This document shows, piece after piece, positions 1 to 8,782 of a stretch of DNA of 64,000 nucleotides. Every line of letters begins with the position of its first letter. The first letter of the stretch is position 1. The notes below the pieces were generated by a model. The model saw only the letters and a list, made by a program, of their open reading frames with translations, made no database searches and had not been told where the DNA came from. Origin of the DNA: JAGQPD01 sp020426865 (GTDB taxonomy: Bacteria; Planctomycetota; Planctomycetia; Pirellulales; Pirellulaceae); assembly GCA_041399065.1 (NCBI GenBank), contig JAWKTN010000004.1, positions 62,001-126,000 of the forward strand. The letters are read 5' to 3'. The translations under genes and the position numbers were made by a program.

Positions 1-111
1 AATTTGCCATAGTTTTTTGTCCATTTAGTTGTCCCTCTCGCAGAGATGTATATGACTTGTTTTTCTTTTGTACTGTGTAAGATTCTAGCAGCAGTAGCTC
101 GGACAGGGGCG

Positions 112-1869
112 TTAGGCAGCCCATCGACGTCGAACTGTGCCAACAATCAGCAACAAGCTTCCCATCAACAGACCGGTGCTTGGTTCTGGTACGCCTTGAA
201 CGGAGGCATTTCCCAATGAGTTGCCGAAGTTGTCTTTCCAGACGGTATAGTCCGCGGCGTCAATGACGCTGTTGCCGTTACCGTCGGCAGCGAGATTCGT
301 GGTCGATCCAAAGTTGTCCTTCCATACCGTGTAATCTGCGGCATCGACCGAGCCGTTGCCGTTATAGTCACCGGCCAAACTGGCAGAGGGCAAATCGCCA
401 TAGACAACCACGCCGTTGAAGCCAACCGCGGTGCCATCGAGCAGGAACTGGAACTTCAAGTCTTTCGCACCTGCGGTGCTGAAGATCGTCCCCATGTCGA
501 CGATCTGTTTGGATGCCAACGTCGTGGTGCCACTGCGTTGCAATTCGCCCAATTGATTAGAATTGGATAGCGTTTCAAACCACGCGCCGCCGGAAGTGCC
601 TTGATCCTGGAGGCTACTCCAGCTTGCTGGCGTAATCGAACCGCCGGCCGAAGTTAACGTGTATCCATCGATCGTCACCGCATGAGTCGATTGGTTCTGC
701 ATTACCGCTTGACCTGTGTTTGGGTCAATCACGACCACGACGTTGTTCCAGGTCTTGCTTCCCGTGAACTGCACCTGGCCACGGACCCTCGCACCACTCG
801 TATCGGTGTAAGTAAATGTGAAATCATCCACCTCTTGTCCGAGTGGAGCGACGGCCGGCGAATAGATGTTGCCAATGGCAAAATTCGCACCTGTAGCGAC
901 CGTTGATTGACCGACCGGACGCAGTTCAGCAATATTATTGGCCGTTTGCATGCCAATCTCTTTCCAAGAATCGCCGTCGATACCTTGCTCGTCCAGGCTG
1001 TTCAATCCGCTGGGCGTCAACGATCCCGAAGCAGAATGGATGATATAGCCATCTGCTGGGATCGCACTGCCACCCGGGTTGGAGATCGATGCCGCACCGG
1101 TGTCGCGATTGACAGTCAGCAGCAATCGCTCGACCAACGCCAGTTTGGCTTGGCTACCGGCGCCACCCGGTACCGTTTCGACGATGTAGGTTTGCCAGGG
1201 CTGCAAGCCACTGGAACCAGAGATATTAACACTAGAGAAATTCCCGGACATTGTTGCGGCATCGACAAGCGTCCAGCTCGTCCCTGGCGTGGGGGTCACG
1301 CCGCTGAAATTGACATTTAGCCGTCCAGCGAGCGTTCCACGACCGCCGGCCGAGATGGCTGTGAAGCTATTGGACGTGATATTGGCGTTGACCGTGCCGT
1401 TGGCACCGAAGGTCAAGTTGCCCGTCAGATTCACGTCGGCGTTTGGCCCGTTCAATGTCAGCGTGCCGTTGTTGGTTAGGGTCGATGCATTGAGCTCACC
1501 ACCGGACGCAATCGACAAGGCGCCATTCGCATTGACATTCATTGCCCCGGAAAGGGCCACGGCGGAGCCGGTTGGGTCGACCGTCAACCGACCGCTGGAT
1601 GTGATGTTGACGGCGCCACCGCCATTGATCGTGACGGCTCCCGGCGCGTCCGCCAAAGCCGTAGTGACATTCGCCGTTTTGCCGCTGCCGATGGCGGCTT
1701 GCTCGTCAAGGAACGTGCTCGGTACAAAACCTGTATCCCAGTTCGCTCCTACACTCCAATCACCCGTCGCGGGAACAAAGTTGGCGGTCGTCTGGCCGAA
1801 GGCCGATGACGCCAGCAGAGCACTGGTCGCCACCGCGACCGCTCCCAATAATCGCAATTGACATTTCAT
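112..1869 (-). CDS. PEP-CTERM surface protein with dockerin-like repeats
   Basis: Exported 585-residue protein of unknown function. Residues 1-25 form a signal peptide ending near SSAFGQ. Residues about 30-240 are rich in Gly/Asn/Thr and short beta-strands, like planctomycete proteins containing a GANWDTG motif. A module of about 110 residues then occurs twice (about 250-370 and 385-490), each with a GYxxxSAxGSxTP-type motif and a later W. Near the C-terminus are two calcium-loop dockerin-like repeats (DYNGNGSVDAADYTVW and DGNGNSVIDAADYTVW). The protein ends in a PEP-CTERM sorting tail: VPEPSTG, a hydrophobic helix, then RRRW. In this family the tail directs export and anchoring by an exosortase, which is not in the window. 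The ATG at 1867-1869 fits the signal peptide. The same signal and tail occur in the next gene on the same strand. Confidence 0.85.
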   Translation of the reverse strand: MKCQLRLLGAVAVATSALLASSAFGQTTANFVPATGDWSVGANWDTGFVPSTFLDEQAAIGSGKTANVTTALADAPGAVTINGGGAVNITSSGRLTVDPTGSAVALSGAMNVNANGALSIASGGELNASTLTNNGTLTLNGPNADVNLTGNLTFGANGTVNANITSNSFTAISAGGRGTLAGRLNVNFSGVTPTPGTSWTLVDAATMSGNFSSVNISGSSGLQPWQTYIVETVPGGAGSQAKLALVERLLLTVNRDTGAASISNPGGSAIPADGYIIHSASGSLTPSGLNSLDEQGIDGDSWKEIGMQTANNIAELRPVGQSTVATGANFAIGNIYSPAVAPLGQEVDDFTFTYTDTSGARVRGQVQFTGSKTWNNVVVVIDPNTGQAVMQNQSTHAVTIDGYTLTSAGGSITPASWSSLQDQGTSGGAWFETLSNSNQLGELQRSGTTTLASKQIVDMGTIFSTAGAKDLKFQFLLDGTAVGFNGVVVYGDLPSASLAGDYNGNGSVDAADYTVWKDNFGSTTNLAADGNGNSVIDAADYTVWKDNFGNSLGNASVQGVPEPSTGLLMGSLLLIVGTVRRRWAA

Positions 1870-1992
1870 AGTAACCTAAAACCTCAGCAGATAAGAATTG
1901 ATCGTTGTTAACAAAGTAGTCGCAAAACAAAAGTTGCATCGATTTGCTCTTCTCGTCCGGTACGCGACGTTCGCGGTTCCGGAGCGATTGAC

Positions 1993-2991
1993 CTAACGTC
2001 GGCGCAACCGCAGGGCACCTAACAGCCCCACTGCAATCAAAACCATCGTGCCAGGTTCGGGTACCGAAGCTGTCGCCGCAACGGCGCCAGCATTGCTCTT
2101 CCAGAGGCGGAAGTCATCGAAGTTGACCGTACCGTCCAGATTCAAGTCACCTTCCGCTCGCGTCGTCACCGATTGGAGGAAATTCTGTCGAATCGGTTCG
2201 AAGTCAGCGATATTTACCACACCGTCGCCGTTGACATCGCCCTGCACCGGGGGATTGTCAAGCAACGATCGGATGCTGGCACCGTTACCGTTGTTCCAGA
2301 TGTTAGCGATCTCGGCATTGTCTAGTGCACGACCCCAAACGGCCACGTCATCGATCAGGCCGTTCCAGGTCCGCCCACGGGCATCTGGGTTTTCGCCGAT
2401 CATCACCGGCATGTCATTGTTTTCCACCGTCGGAGCGGGGCCGGTAGCAACCAATACGCCGTCGAGATATTGGCGAACTTCGCCGTTGGTGAAATCGGAA
2501 ACGCCCAGGAAGTGATGAAGTTGGCCGTCGTTGATGGGCATAGCCGCCGCATCATAGGCAGGAACGTCAGCATTGCCACCGTTCCAGGTCAGGGCTTCCG
2601 GCACGTCGCCGCCACGACGATGCACGCGCCACCGATTGCCTTCCCCCTTGGCGATCAATGCCTGCCAGTCCTTGTCAAAGGCATCGACACGGAACCATGC
2701 GGAGATGGAAAAATCCTGGCCAACGAAGTCGAACGCCGATTCATTCGCAATTTCCACGAACTGATCGACACCATCCAAGTCGATACCTTGGCCGAATTTA
2801 CCAGTGTCGTAGGTAGGAGTAGCGTTGGTGCCCATCATCGTGCCATTGTTGAGCAGGTTTGTGTCGGCCAAAGTGCCGTCGAATTCCCAGTATGACACCA
2901 ACCCATCCTGAAACGCTCCCTGGCCCGTTGACACTACACAGAGTGATCCCAACAGGACAAACGCACCGATTTGCCACAGTTTTTTGTCCAT
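1993..2991 (-). CDS. LamG-domain PEP-CTERM protein with dockerin repeats
   Basis: Exported 332-residue protein. A signal peptide (about 1-26) precedes a LamG/concanavalin-like domain (about 28-235) containing DGLVSYWEFDG, a GIDLDGVDQFVEI strand and a late GLIDDVAVWGRAL motif, the usual signature of planctomycete LamG domains that bind carbohydrate or act structurally. Two dockerin-like calcium loops follow (GDVNGDGVVNIADF and GDLNLDGTVNFDDFRLW). The end is VPEPGTMV, a hydrophobic helix and RLRRR, a PEP-CTERM tail. It lies upstream of the gene at 112-1869 on the same strand with about 120 bp between, so the two may be co-expressed. The ligand is unknown. Confidence 0.87.
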   Translation of the reverse strand: MDKKLWQIGAFVLLGSLCVVSTGQGAFQDGLVSYWEFDGTLADTNLLNNGTMMGTNATPTYDTGKFGQGIDLDGVDQFVEIANESAFDFVGQDFSISAWFRVDAFDKDWQALIAKGEGNRWRVHRRGGDVPEALTWNGGNADVPAYDAAAMPINDGQLHHFLGVSDFTNGEVRQYLDGVLVATGPAPTVENNDMPVMIGENPDARGRTWNGLIDDVAVWGRALDNAEIANIWNNGNGASIRSLLDNPPVQGDVNGDGVVNIADFEPIRQNFLQSVTTRAEGDLNLDGTVNFDDFRLWKSNAGAVAATASVPEPGTMVLIAVGLLGALRLRRR

Positions 2992-3607
2992 CTAGATGTA
3001 CTCCCGCTGAGAATAGAAAAAATGTTCCTATGACCGGCCTGCCAAACGGGGGCAAGCTGACGACGTTAGCTCGTTTGCCTCTTCGCTGTGCCGTCGTTTG
3101 TCGCGTGCTTTGCGACGCGATTGTGCGATCAACCGTTGGTCTCAAAACAAGCGGCGAATTGGGGAATGGAGTTTAGCCCGAGATGACTGCTCCACTCGAA
3201 CCGGAACTTTGATGCCTGGCGCCGTGAAACCGCGAACGCGTTTTGTGGCAATCAGGCAGCACGTAGCGAGAATAACAACTGGGATGTCCCAAGTCAACAA
3301 TTCGCTCGATATTTTTTTCTTGCCGCGGCGAAACATGATGGCAGACGCTCCTCGGTTTCGGTACAAATACAGCCAATCCGGGTGCCGTGCGTTTTTTTCA
3401 CGCGACGCTTGTAATTATTCCTTGGAGGTATTATCATGCCGACGGGCGGCGGGCTGTCCCAAAACTTGGAACTTTCGCCCCTACCTGTCGCGTGCTGGTC
3501 TAATCTATTCGATTCCTCCGCGGTAAGCCGCGGTGGTGATTCCGTTTTGTTGATCGCTTGGTCGGACATTATTGCCGCAAGCTCAGTGCCTGTAGGTCGT
3601 AAATCGT
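2992..3607. other. Intergenic region, possible small ORFs only
   Basis: No convincing gene. A 75-codon plus-strand ORF at 3436-3663 begins seven bases after a strong Shine-Dalgarno sequence (GGAGG) and runs into the start of the next gene, so it could be a leader peptide. Its product resembles nothing I recognise. On the minus strand, 3142-3336 could encode a short protein with one hydrophobic segment. Neither is supported beyond this. Confidence 0.3.
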
Positions 3608-4291
3608 ATGATGCTACAAGATCGATTCGGCGAGAATGTGCGAGTCAGAAATGTCCGAGTTAGCGCGAAATCGCTCGGACAAATCGGCCCCATCGCTGTT
3701 TTTACAATGCTATTCCCAATGCTGCTCACCGGTTGTGGCTTCGGCCCCAGTCGTGTCTCTGCACCCGAGTGGGACCCGCAAGTCCTGACGACGAAAGCCT
3801 TTGAGCTCTACGATAAGAACTCCGATGGCAAGCTCGATAAGAAAGAACTCGAGGCCTCACCCGGCATCAATAATGCATTGGGGCGTATTGACGACGACCG
3901 AGATGGGGCGGTCAGCCAAGGTGAGCTTACCAAGCGGTTTGAGCTGTACGCGGAGTTGAAACAAGGCCTACGTGGGCAGTCTTTTCGTATCACACTCGAT
4001 GGCCGCCCCTTGAGCGATGCAAATGTTCGCTTGGTGCCCGAACCGTTCCTGGAGGGATTGGTTGACGAAGCGTCCGGCGTTACCCTGTCCGACGGCGTGG
4101 TTACCCCACAAACTGACTTGGATGGCGAGAAATTTCCCGCCATCCGCAACGGTTTTTACCGTGTCGAAGTTGAGTCGCCCCTAATCAAAACCGACCGTCA
4201 GAAGAAATCGGCTGCGGCACTCGGCTTTGAAATGTCCCCGGTTACCGAACGTGATGTTCCCGCTGTGTACGAACTGCGGATTAAGTCGTAG
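3608..4291 (+). CDS. EF-hand lipoprotein
   Basis: Probable lipoprotein of 227 residues. A long basic N-region and hydrophobic stretch end in the lipobox LLTGC (Cys at about 43), predicting lipid attachment. Two EF-hand loops follow at about 66-105: DKNSDGKLDKKE and DDDRDGAVSQGE, with acidic positions as expected for calcium binding. The remaining 110 residues resemble a small carboxypeptidase-regulatory-like or transthyretin-like domain (FRITLDGRPLSDANVRLVPE), a fold common in planctomycete lipoproteins. ATGs at 3608 and 3611 are adjacent and either could start. The gene lies directly upstream of the DUF1559 gene, which appears to have its own promoter. Role unknown. Confidence 0.8.
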   Translation: MMLQDRFGENVRVRNVRVSAKSLGQIGPIAVFTMLFPMLLTGCGFGPSRVSAPEWDPQVLTTKAFELYDKNSDGKLDKKELEASPGINNALGRIDDDRDGAVSQGELTKRFELYAELKQGLRGQSFRITLDGRPLSDANVRLVPEPFLEGLVDEASGVTLSDGVVTPQTDLDGEKFPAIRNGFYRVEVESPLIKTDRQKKSAAALGFEMSPVTERDVPAVYELRIKS

Positions 4292-4342
4292 CGCGTATTT
4301 GGAAAATAGTTTGCCAATTCAATTACAATTGAGTGCTGAGAA

Positions 4343-4371
4343 TTGACTTTTGACCATCGAATTCGGATATT
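4343..4371 (+). promoter_or_regulatory. Sigma-70-type promoter of DUF1559 gene
   Basis: TTGACT at 4343-4348 and GATATT at 4366-4371 are separated by 17 bases, a close match to the bacterial housekeeping consensus. Transcription would start near 4378 and leave an untranslated leader of about 60 bases ending in AGGGAG at 4426-4431, seven bases before the ATG at 4439. Confidence 0.5.
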
Positions 4372-4438
4372 GAGTTTTTTGATCGCAAATCTTTAACCCC
4401 CAGTTTCATCGTGCCTTTTAGGTGTAGGGAGTGTCATT

Positions 4439-5464
4439 ATGAAGCGTCGCGGTTTTACGCTCGTTGAGCTACTAGTTGTGATTGCCATCATTGGCCTGCT
4501 AGTAGCGCTACTCTTGCCGGCCGTCAATGCGGCCCGCGAAGCGGCTCGTCGGATGCAATGCCAGAACAATCTCAAGCAATTGGCACTGGCGGCTATCAAC
4601 CATGAGTCGGCTCATGGTTTTCTTCCTTCCAGCGGTTGGGGATGGCGCTGGCAGGGTGACCCGCGTTCGGGTTATGGGTTTGGCAAGACGCAACCTGGTG
4701 GTTGGGGTTACAACGTTCTGCCGTTTATCGAAGAGCAAGCCCTGCATGACATTGGATCCGGCATGTCCAATCAGGCTCAGTTCGAACAGGCCTTCCTCGC
4801 CGCCGTTTCGACTCCGGTAACCGTCTTCAATTGCCCATCCCGTCGCGCTGCATTGGCCTATCCGCTCGTCCGCAACGGTGACCTGGCCAATAACATGCGT
4901 GCCTGCCGGGCACCGAACTGCGTTGTGGCTCGCAGTGACTACCAAGTCAACAGTGGCAGCTGGTCCGCCGGCGAAGAAGGTGGCCCCGGCAGTTATGATG
5001 CCGCGAAGACATATCGGTGGCAGTATGAGAATCCGGTTTACGAACAAAACGGTGTCAGCCACCAACGTAGTGAAGTCAAGTTGGCGCAAGTTGAGGATGG
5101 TACCAGCAAGACTGGCCTCTTTGGCGAAAAATACCTCAACCCCGACTACTACGTGGACGGTAACGACCCGGCCGACGACCAGAACATCTTTCTCGGTCAT
5201 GACCGTGACGTGAACGGATACTTCGCCAATTCCAGTGCTCGGGCGGTCGTCAATCCACAAAACCCCGCGACGTTGAACGTGCTTTCGCCGCGTCAAGATC
5301 GGCCAGGTGTGAGCCTTAACTTTGAATTCGGCAGCGCCCACCCGGCAGGTTTCTACCTCGCACTGTGCGATGGATCGGTGCAAATGCTTACCTACGATAT
5401 CGACCCCATCCCGTACTACAACTACGGCGGGAGAAATGACGAAATCCTGGGTGGCAATCGGTAG
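4439..5464 (+). CDS. DUF1559 pseudopilin-like protein
   Basis: 341-residue member of the DUF1559 family, which is greatly expanded in planctomycetes. It begins with a type IV prepilin signal: short basic leader, then GFTLVELLVVIAIIGLL with Glu at the +5 position after the cleavage glycine. The family signature NAAREAARRMQCQNNLKQL follows. The C-terminal half contains the usual GSAHPAGFYLALCDGSVQ segment in which a short H/DG motif marks the DUF1559 domain. It should be processed by prepilin peptidase and exposed at the cytoplasmic membrane or surface; its function is not established. It is flanked by its own promoter and a strong terminator, so it looks like a single-gene transcript. The start is fixed by AGGGAG seven bases upstream. 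Confidence 0.92.
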   Translation: MKRRGFTLVELLVVIAIIGLLVALLLPAVNAAREAARRMQCQNNLKQLALAAINHESAHGFLPSSGWGWRWQGDPRSGYGFGKTQPGGWGYNVLPFIEEQALHDIGSGMSNQAQFEQAFLAAVSTPVTVFNCPSRRAALAYPLVRNGDLANNMRACRAPNCVVARSDYQVNSGSWSAGEEGGPGSYDAAKTYRWQYENPVYEQNGVSHQRSEVKLAQVEDGTSKTGLFGEKYLNPDYYVDGNDPADDQNIFLGHDRDVNGYFANSSARAVVNPQNPATLNVLSPRQDRPGVSLNFEFGSAHPAGFYLALCDGSVQMLTYDIDPIPYYNYGGRNDEILGGNR

Positions 5465-5524
5465 CTGCGCGTGGCCCGGTTGCTAATCACTCGGTAACGA
5501 CCGGCAATAACGATGAAACGGCAA

Positions 5525-5558
5525 GAGCCGAAGCGGCAACGCTTCGGCTCATTTTTTG
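5525..5558 (+). terminator. Rho-independent terminator
   Basis: A perfect 10-bp stem (GAGCCGAAGC at 5525-5534, GCTTCGGCTC at 5541-5550) with a six-base loop is followed by ATTTTTTG. It lies 60 bp after the DUF1559 stop codon and reads on the plus strand. The converging gene at 5652 is on the minus strand. Confidence 0.9.
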
Positions 5559-5651
5559 TTACCAGCCAGTACCTGAGGTCCGAGGGACCATCGCGAGATT
5601 GACGACGCCGCATGCGACGGCAATGCGTCACTTTAAGAGTCGCATGTGAAA

Positions 5652-6335
5652 CTATTCCTGGACTTCCAAGCCGGCGATTGCCGATTGGAGCTGTTCCTTG
5701 TCGGTGTCGCTGTATTGGGATTCACCCAAGCGGACCGTGCCCAAGGATTTGGAGCTTGCCAAACCCGCCAGGGCGCCATCGTCCAACGTCATCGAACGCA
5801 GCGTCAGTGTATCAAGGCTGGCCATCTTCGCCAGCGGTTCGAGGCCGCTGGTCACCTTCGAACCAGAAAGATCAAGCGTCGTCACGGCGCCAAGGCCCGA
5901 CAGGGCCGACAGCCCGTCGCCCGTCACCTGAGTGCTGGCGATGTTCAAAGCTTGAAGCTTGCGTAGACCAGAAAGCTTGGCCAACCCCGCGTCGTCGAGA
6001 TTCGTATTGTTGAGCGTCAGCGACGTGAGATTCGAGAGCTTGCCGATCACGGCGAAATCCTCCGGAGCAAGCGTCATGTCGGTGCAATTGAGGGCTCCAA
6101 GATTCGGTAAGTTCTTCAAATGGGCAACCGCCTCCGAAATGTTCGTCCCTTCATCCATGGACGATAAGGTTACGGACGCGCCGTTGGATACCACCAGGGC
6201 ATTGGCGGCCTTGAGCGCTTTCACAGAGTCGGCGGTCTGTTGCGCCGACGGTCCGCAACCCGCCATTGCCGCCAGCAATGCCACCATCGTTAACCTTGAG
6301 AAGACCCGGGCGACGTTTTGAGAGAGATGCAACAT
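5652..6335 (-). CDS. Leucine-rich-repeat lipoprotein
   Basis: 227-residue protein if started at the ATG at 6333-6335, which has AAAGG about 11 bases upstream; an in-frame upstream start at 6389 would add 18 residues without a ribosome site. Residues 1-27 form a lipoprotein signal ending in the lipobox MAGC. The rest is a run of leucine-rich repeats of about 24 residues (LSNLTSLTLNNTNLDDAGLAKL, split here as LSNLTSLTLNNT and NLDDAGLAKL; then LRKLQALNIASTQVTGDGL), the cysteine-poor LRR type frequent in planctomycetes. Such repeats usually mediate protein contacts. It is a stand-alone gene; its partner is unknown. Confidence 0.82.
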   Translation of the reverse strand: MLHLSQNVARVFSRLTMVALLAAMAGCGPSAQQTADSVKALKAANALVVSNGASVTLSSMDEGTNISEAVAHLKNLPNLGALNCTDMTLAPEDFAVIGKLSNLTSLTLNNTNLDDAGLAKLSGLRKLQALNIASTQVTGDGLSALSGLGAVTTLDLSGSKVTSGLEPLAKMASLDTLTLRSMTLDDGALAGLASSKSLGTVRLGESQYSDTDKEQLQSAIAGLEVQE

Positions 6336-6493
6336 TGGTCGTTTTGCCTTTACATAATCAATAGGATGTTTTTTAGGTGGTGACGCCACTGATGTGGCGG
6401 TACGGCCCGCTCGCTGGGTGGGAGTCTGTCTGGCCTTTCGCGCAGCAGCGGCAAGGGGTTGTGAATTTGTGATATCGGTAATCCAGGCTCGCA

Positions 6494-6644
6494 GGGCCGG
6501 CCGTTTGCCTAGCCCAGGCCAACGGCCCGGGTAACCTTCGCACTAGCCCCCCCCGCACCGCGAGATCGGCCGGGCCTAGCGCCCGGCCGATCTCGCGGTG
6601 AGTTCCGTGGGACGGCGGGTCCCAGCTAGGCAAACGGCCGGCCC
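6494..6644. repeat. GC-rich nested palindromic element
   Basis: Two perfect 20-bp inverted repeats are nested. The inner arms are 6556-6575 and 6581-6600 with only five bases (CTAGC) between them; the outer arms are 6494-6513 and 6625-6644. The stretch between 6390 and 6804 holds no gene. The structure suggests a MITE-like or REP-like element or a structured RNA rather than a terminator, since no T-tract follows. Confidence 0.75.
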
Positions 6645-6804
6645 GGCGGACCTAATTTACTCGCAGAGGAAGATGGTCGTCAACATCCATCGCGCGGGAT
6701 CACGAAACTCGAAATGCGAGTGGTTATAATGGATCCTCAATACGGTCAGAATCTGAGGCATGTGACGTAATAGCGGCACTGCGAGTTGTGGGGCCAAGAA
6801 ACCA

Positions 6805-7758
6805 CTAGACCAATTCCCGCAGGCGATCCAAATGCTGCGGTATCGATGTCCAGGGGTCATCGGCTTCTTCGTATTCCAGAACTACATAGCCGCGGTAGTT
6901 GGCGCGGCGCAGAATGTCGAGGATGCGAGCATAATCGGCCGGTTGGGATTTTCCGTCCGGAGCGATAGAGGCCTTGATCTGAGCGTTAATGGCATACGGC
7001 GCGATCCGTTCCAGATCGCCATAGGGATCCGCTGTGCGGAAGTTGCCGCTATCAAAATTCACGCCAAACCAGGGGGACGCTTCTACCCCCTTTACGATCT
7101 TCAGCATCTGGTCAACCGTCGACGTGATGCCACCGTGATTCTCCAATGCAAGAGAAACGCCCTTGGTCGCCGCATATTCGAGTGACTGATTGATGCCATC
7201 GATGCAACGGGCAACGGCGTCGTCGTCACGATCGCCACGAGGAACCTGGCCGGCGAAAATGCGGATCACGGGTGCCCCAAGAAATGCCGCGTAGTCGATC
7301 CATTGTCGACACATTTGCAGCTGCTGCCGGCGTGCGTCGCCGCCCGGCAAACAAAAGTCGTTGCCAATCGCTGTGCCCGAGATATCCAGACCTAGACGAA
7401 ATGTTTGCTCCTTGAGCGTCAATAAATACTCGTCGGTGACAACTTGCGGGAAGTAATAGCTGGTTAGCTCAGTGCCGTCCAGATTCCATTCGGCGCAAAA
7501 GTCGATGAACTGTTTGAGGTTCATCTTCGCCCCGGCGATTTGTTCCGGTGTTCCGCGGCGCGCAAAATACTTGTTGAACGAATAAGCGGCCAAGCTGAGC
7601 TTAAAGTGCGGCTTGCCGTTGCGAGCCGGCGGCGATGCGGCCAAGCCACAGCGAGGCAGGGAAGCTGTCATTCCAGCTGCGGCCGCGGTAGCTGTGGCAA
7701 CCGTCGCGGCGGATTGACTCAAAAATGTTCGTCGATCAACCGTCGTCATCGCACGCAT
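6805..7758 (-). CDS. Tat-exported sugar phosphate isomerase/epimerase-like protein
   Basis: 317-residue protein of the xylose-isomerase-like TIM-barrel family (AP endonuclease 2 superfamily). The N-terminus carries a twin-arginine signal (DRRTFLSQSAATVATATAAA), so export through Tat is likely. Barrel landmarks visible are LSLAAYSFNKYF, DGTELTSYYFP, RIFAGQVPRGD, LALENHGG with the metal-site Glu, FGVNFDSGNF with Asp, and VVLEYEEADDPW near the end. Planctomycetes carry many such paralogues, presumed to act on sugars or inositols; the substrate here cannot be read. The start at 7756-7758 is chosen because AGGAG lies five bases upstream; the longer ORF from 7794 has no ribosome site. Confidence 0.85.
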   Translation of the reverse strand: MRAMTTVDRRTFLSQSAATVATATAAAAGMTASLPRCGLAASPPARNGKPHFKLSLAAYSFNKYFARRGTPEQIAGAKMNLKQFIDFCAEWNLDGTELTSYYFPQVVTDEYLLTLKEQTFRLGLDISGTAIGNDFCLPGGDARRQQLQMCRQWIDYAAFLGAPVIRIFAGQVPRGDRDDDAVARCIDGINQSLEYAATKGVSLALENHGGITSTVDQMLKIVKGVEASPWFGVNFDSGNFRTADPYGDLERIAPYAINAQIKASIAPDGKSQPADYARILDILRRANYRGYVVLEYEEADDPWTSIPQHLDRLRELV

Positions 7759-7814
7759 GGACGCTCCTGTTGTTGCTCCGGCGTCCAGTAACATAACTGC
7801 GGCTCATGTGGCAA

Positions 7815-8111
7815 CTACCAGGGACTGGCAATAAAACCGTTGCCGCGTAGGCCTACGTCACCGCTGGGAACGCCAATGTTCTGGTAATACCGCGAATGAA
7901 AACCGTCCCGATACTTCGGATACTCCTGGTTCAGTCTATGGTACTGCTCAACGTATGTCACCTGGGGACGAGGTGGAAGCGGTGCGGCGCGGAAGAAAAA
8001 TCCGCGAGGACCAAAGGCGTAAGCTGGCGTAACGGCTGCGGTCATCGACCATACGGCCAAGGCCATTGCGAGTACGATGGCCGGACGAATGGTAAGCTTG
8101 AACGGCATCAT
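7815..8111 (-). CDS. Small secreted protein, unknown function
   Basis: About 98 residues. The start ATG at 8109-8111 has GGAG seven bases upstream. A clear signal peptide (about 1-34, ending VTPAYA) precedes a mature part of about 65 residues rich in Arg, Tyr, Pro and Gly, with FFFRAAPLPPRPQVTYVEQYHRL. No family recognised. It lies 56 bp upstream of the isomerase-like gene on the same strand and could be co-transcribed. It may be a planctomycete-specific exported peptide. Confidence 0.5.
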   Translation of the reverse strand: MMPFKLTIRPAIVLAMALAVWSMTAAVTPAYAFGPRGFFFRAAPLPPRPQVTYVEQYHRLNQEYPKYRDGFHSRYYQNIGVPSGDVGLRGNGFIASPW

Positions 8112-8261
8112 ATCCAATCTCCAAGGTGGGAAAGGGAGGGATAGCGGCGAGTCGTCTTAATGACGAGGGGCCTGCGAGAATATAGCATTCCCCAGCCGCC
8201 CGTTTGAGAAAATCACCGTCGATCCAAGTTGATTTCCGATGCCGCTGTCGATCAATTCACG

Positions 8262-8556
8262 GTATTCGGCAGATTCGGCAGAATTACGTGGTTCCCCCGT
8301 ACATCATTTAGCTCCGTCCGATCCCCCGGGGCGAATGAATGACGGGTGTTTTTCGGAAATCGGTACGGGTGCCAAAAGACGGGGGATCGGCGGAGCGAAT
8401 CGGGACGGGTCGTGTTGGCGGGCGGAATAAGTGCGTCCCGTGTTCGCTCCGCCGTGTCCAAGCGTGTTGGCGTTCTTACGTGCATAGGTGGTTTCGGGGT
8501 TGTGCGACAGCGCCCGGGACACGGCCGGAGCTATGTAATCCGATTTTGCCGAATGC
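8262..8556. repeat. Imperfect nested palindromic region
   Basis: The gap 8112-8782 has no gene. Within it, 8388-8454 forms a strong interrupted hairpin: CGGCGGAGCGAA (8388-8399) and CGGGACG (8401-8407) pair with CGTCCCG (8434-8440) and TTCGCTCCGCCG (8443-8454). Outside this, ATTCGGCA at 8273-8280 faces TGCCGAAT at 8547-8554, and TAGCTCCG at 8310-8317 has a partner in CGGAGCTA at 8526-8533. The nested order suggests one long folded element of about 290 bp. Confidence 0.45.
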
Positions 8557-8782
8557 GTAAGATTTCCTGATTATCCGGTTTGTATCGATCCGATCAAGAT
8601 TATGGATTCCGTCTCGCGGAGACGTGGATCGTCGTGCTGGCTGTGACTTCAATGCCCACATCGAAGCCCTCGGTGTGGCTTGACACTGCGGATGCAAGAC
8701 CCAAGGGGGGCACGTGCGATGGACGTGCCGTTTTCCAATGGATAGGAAACACGCGAGCGACGGACACAAAAAGGGAATTGCC

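Noticed and set aside
3142..3366. Minus-strand ORF with one hydrophobic segment
   Set aside because: Short, no ribosome site of note and no family; mentioned only in the spacer entry.
4508..5383. 291-codon ORF antisense to the DUF1559 gene
   Set aside because: The sense strand encodes an unmistakable DUF1559 protein with promoter and terminator; the antisense product has no recognisable feature.
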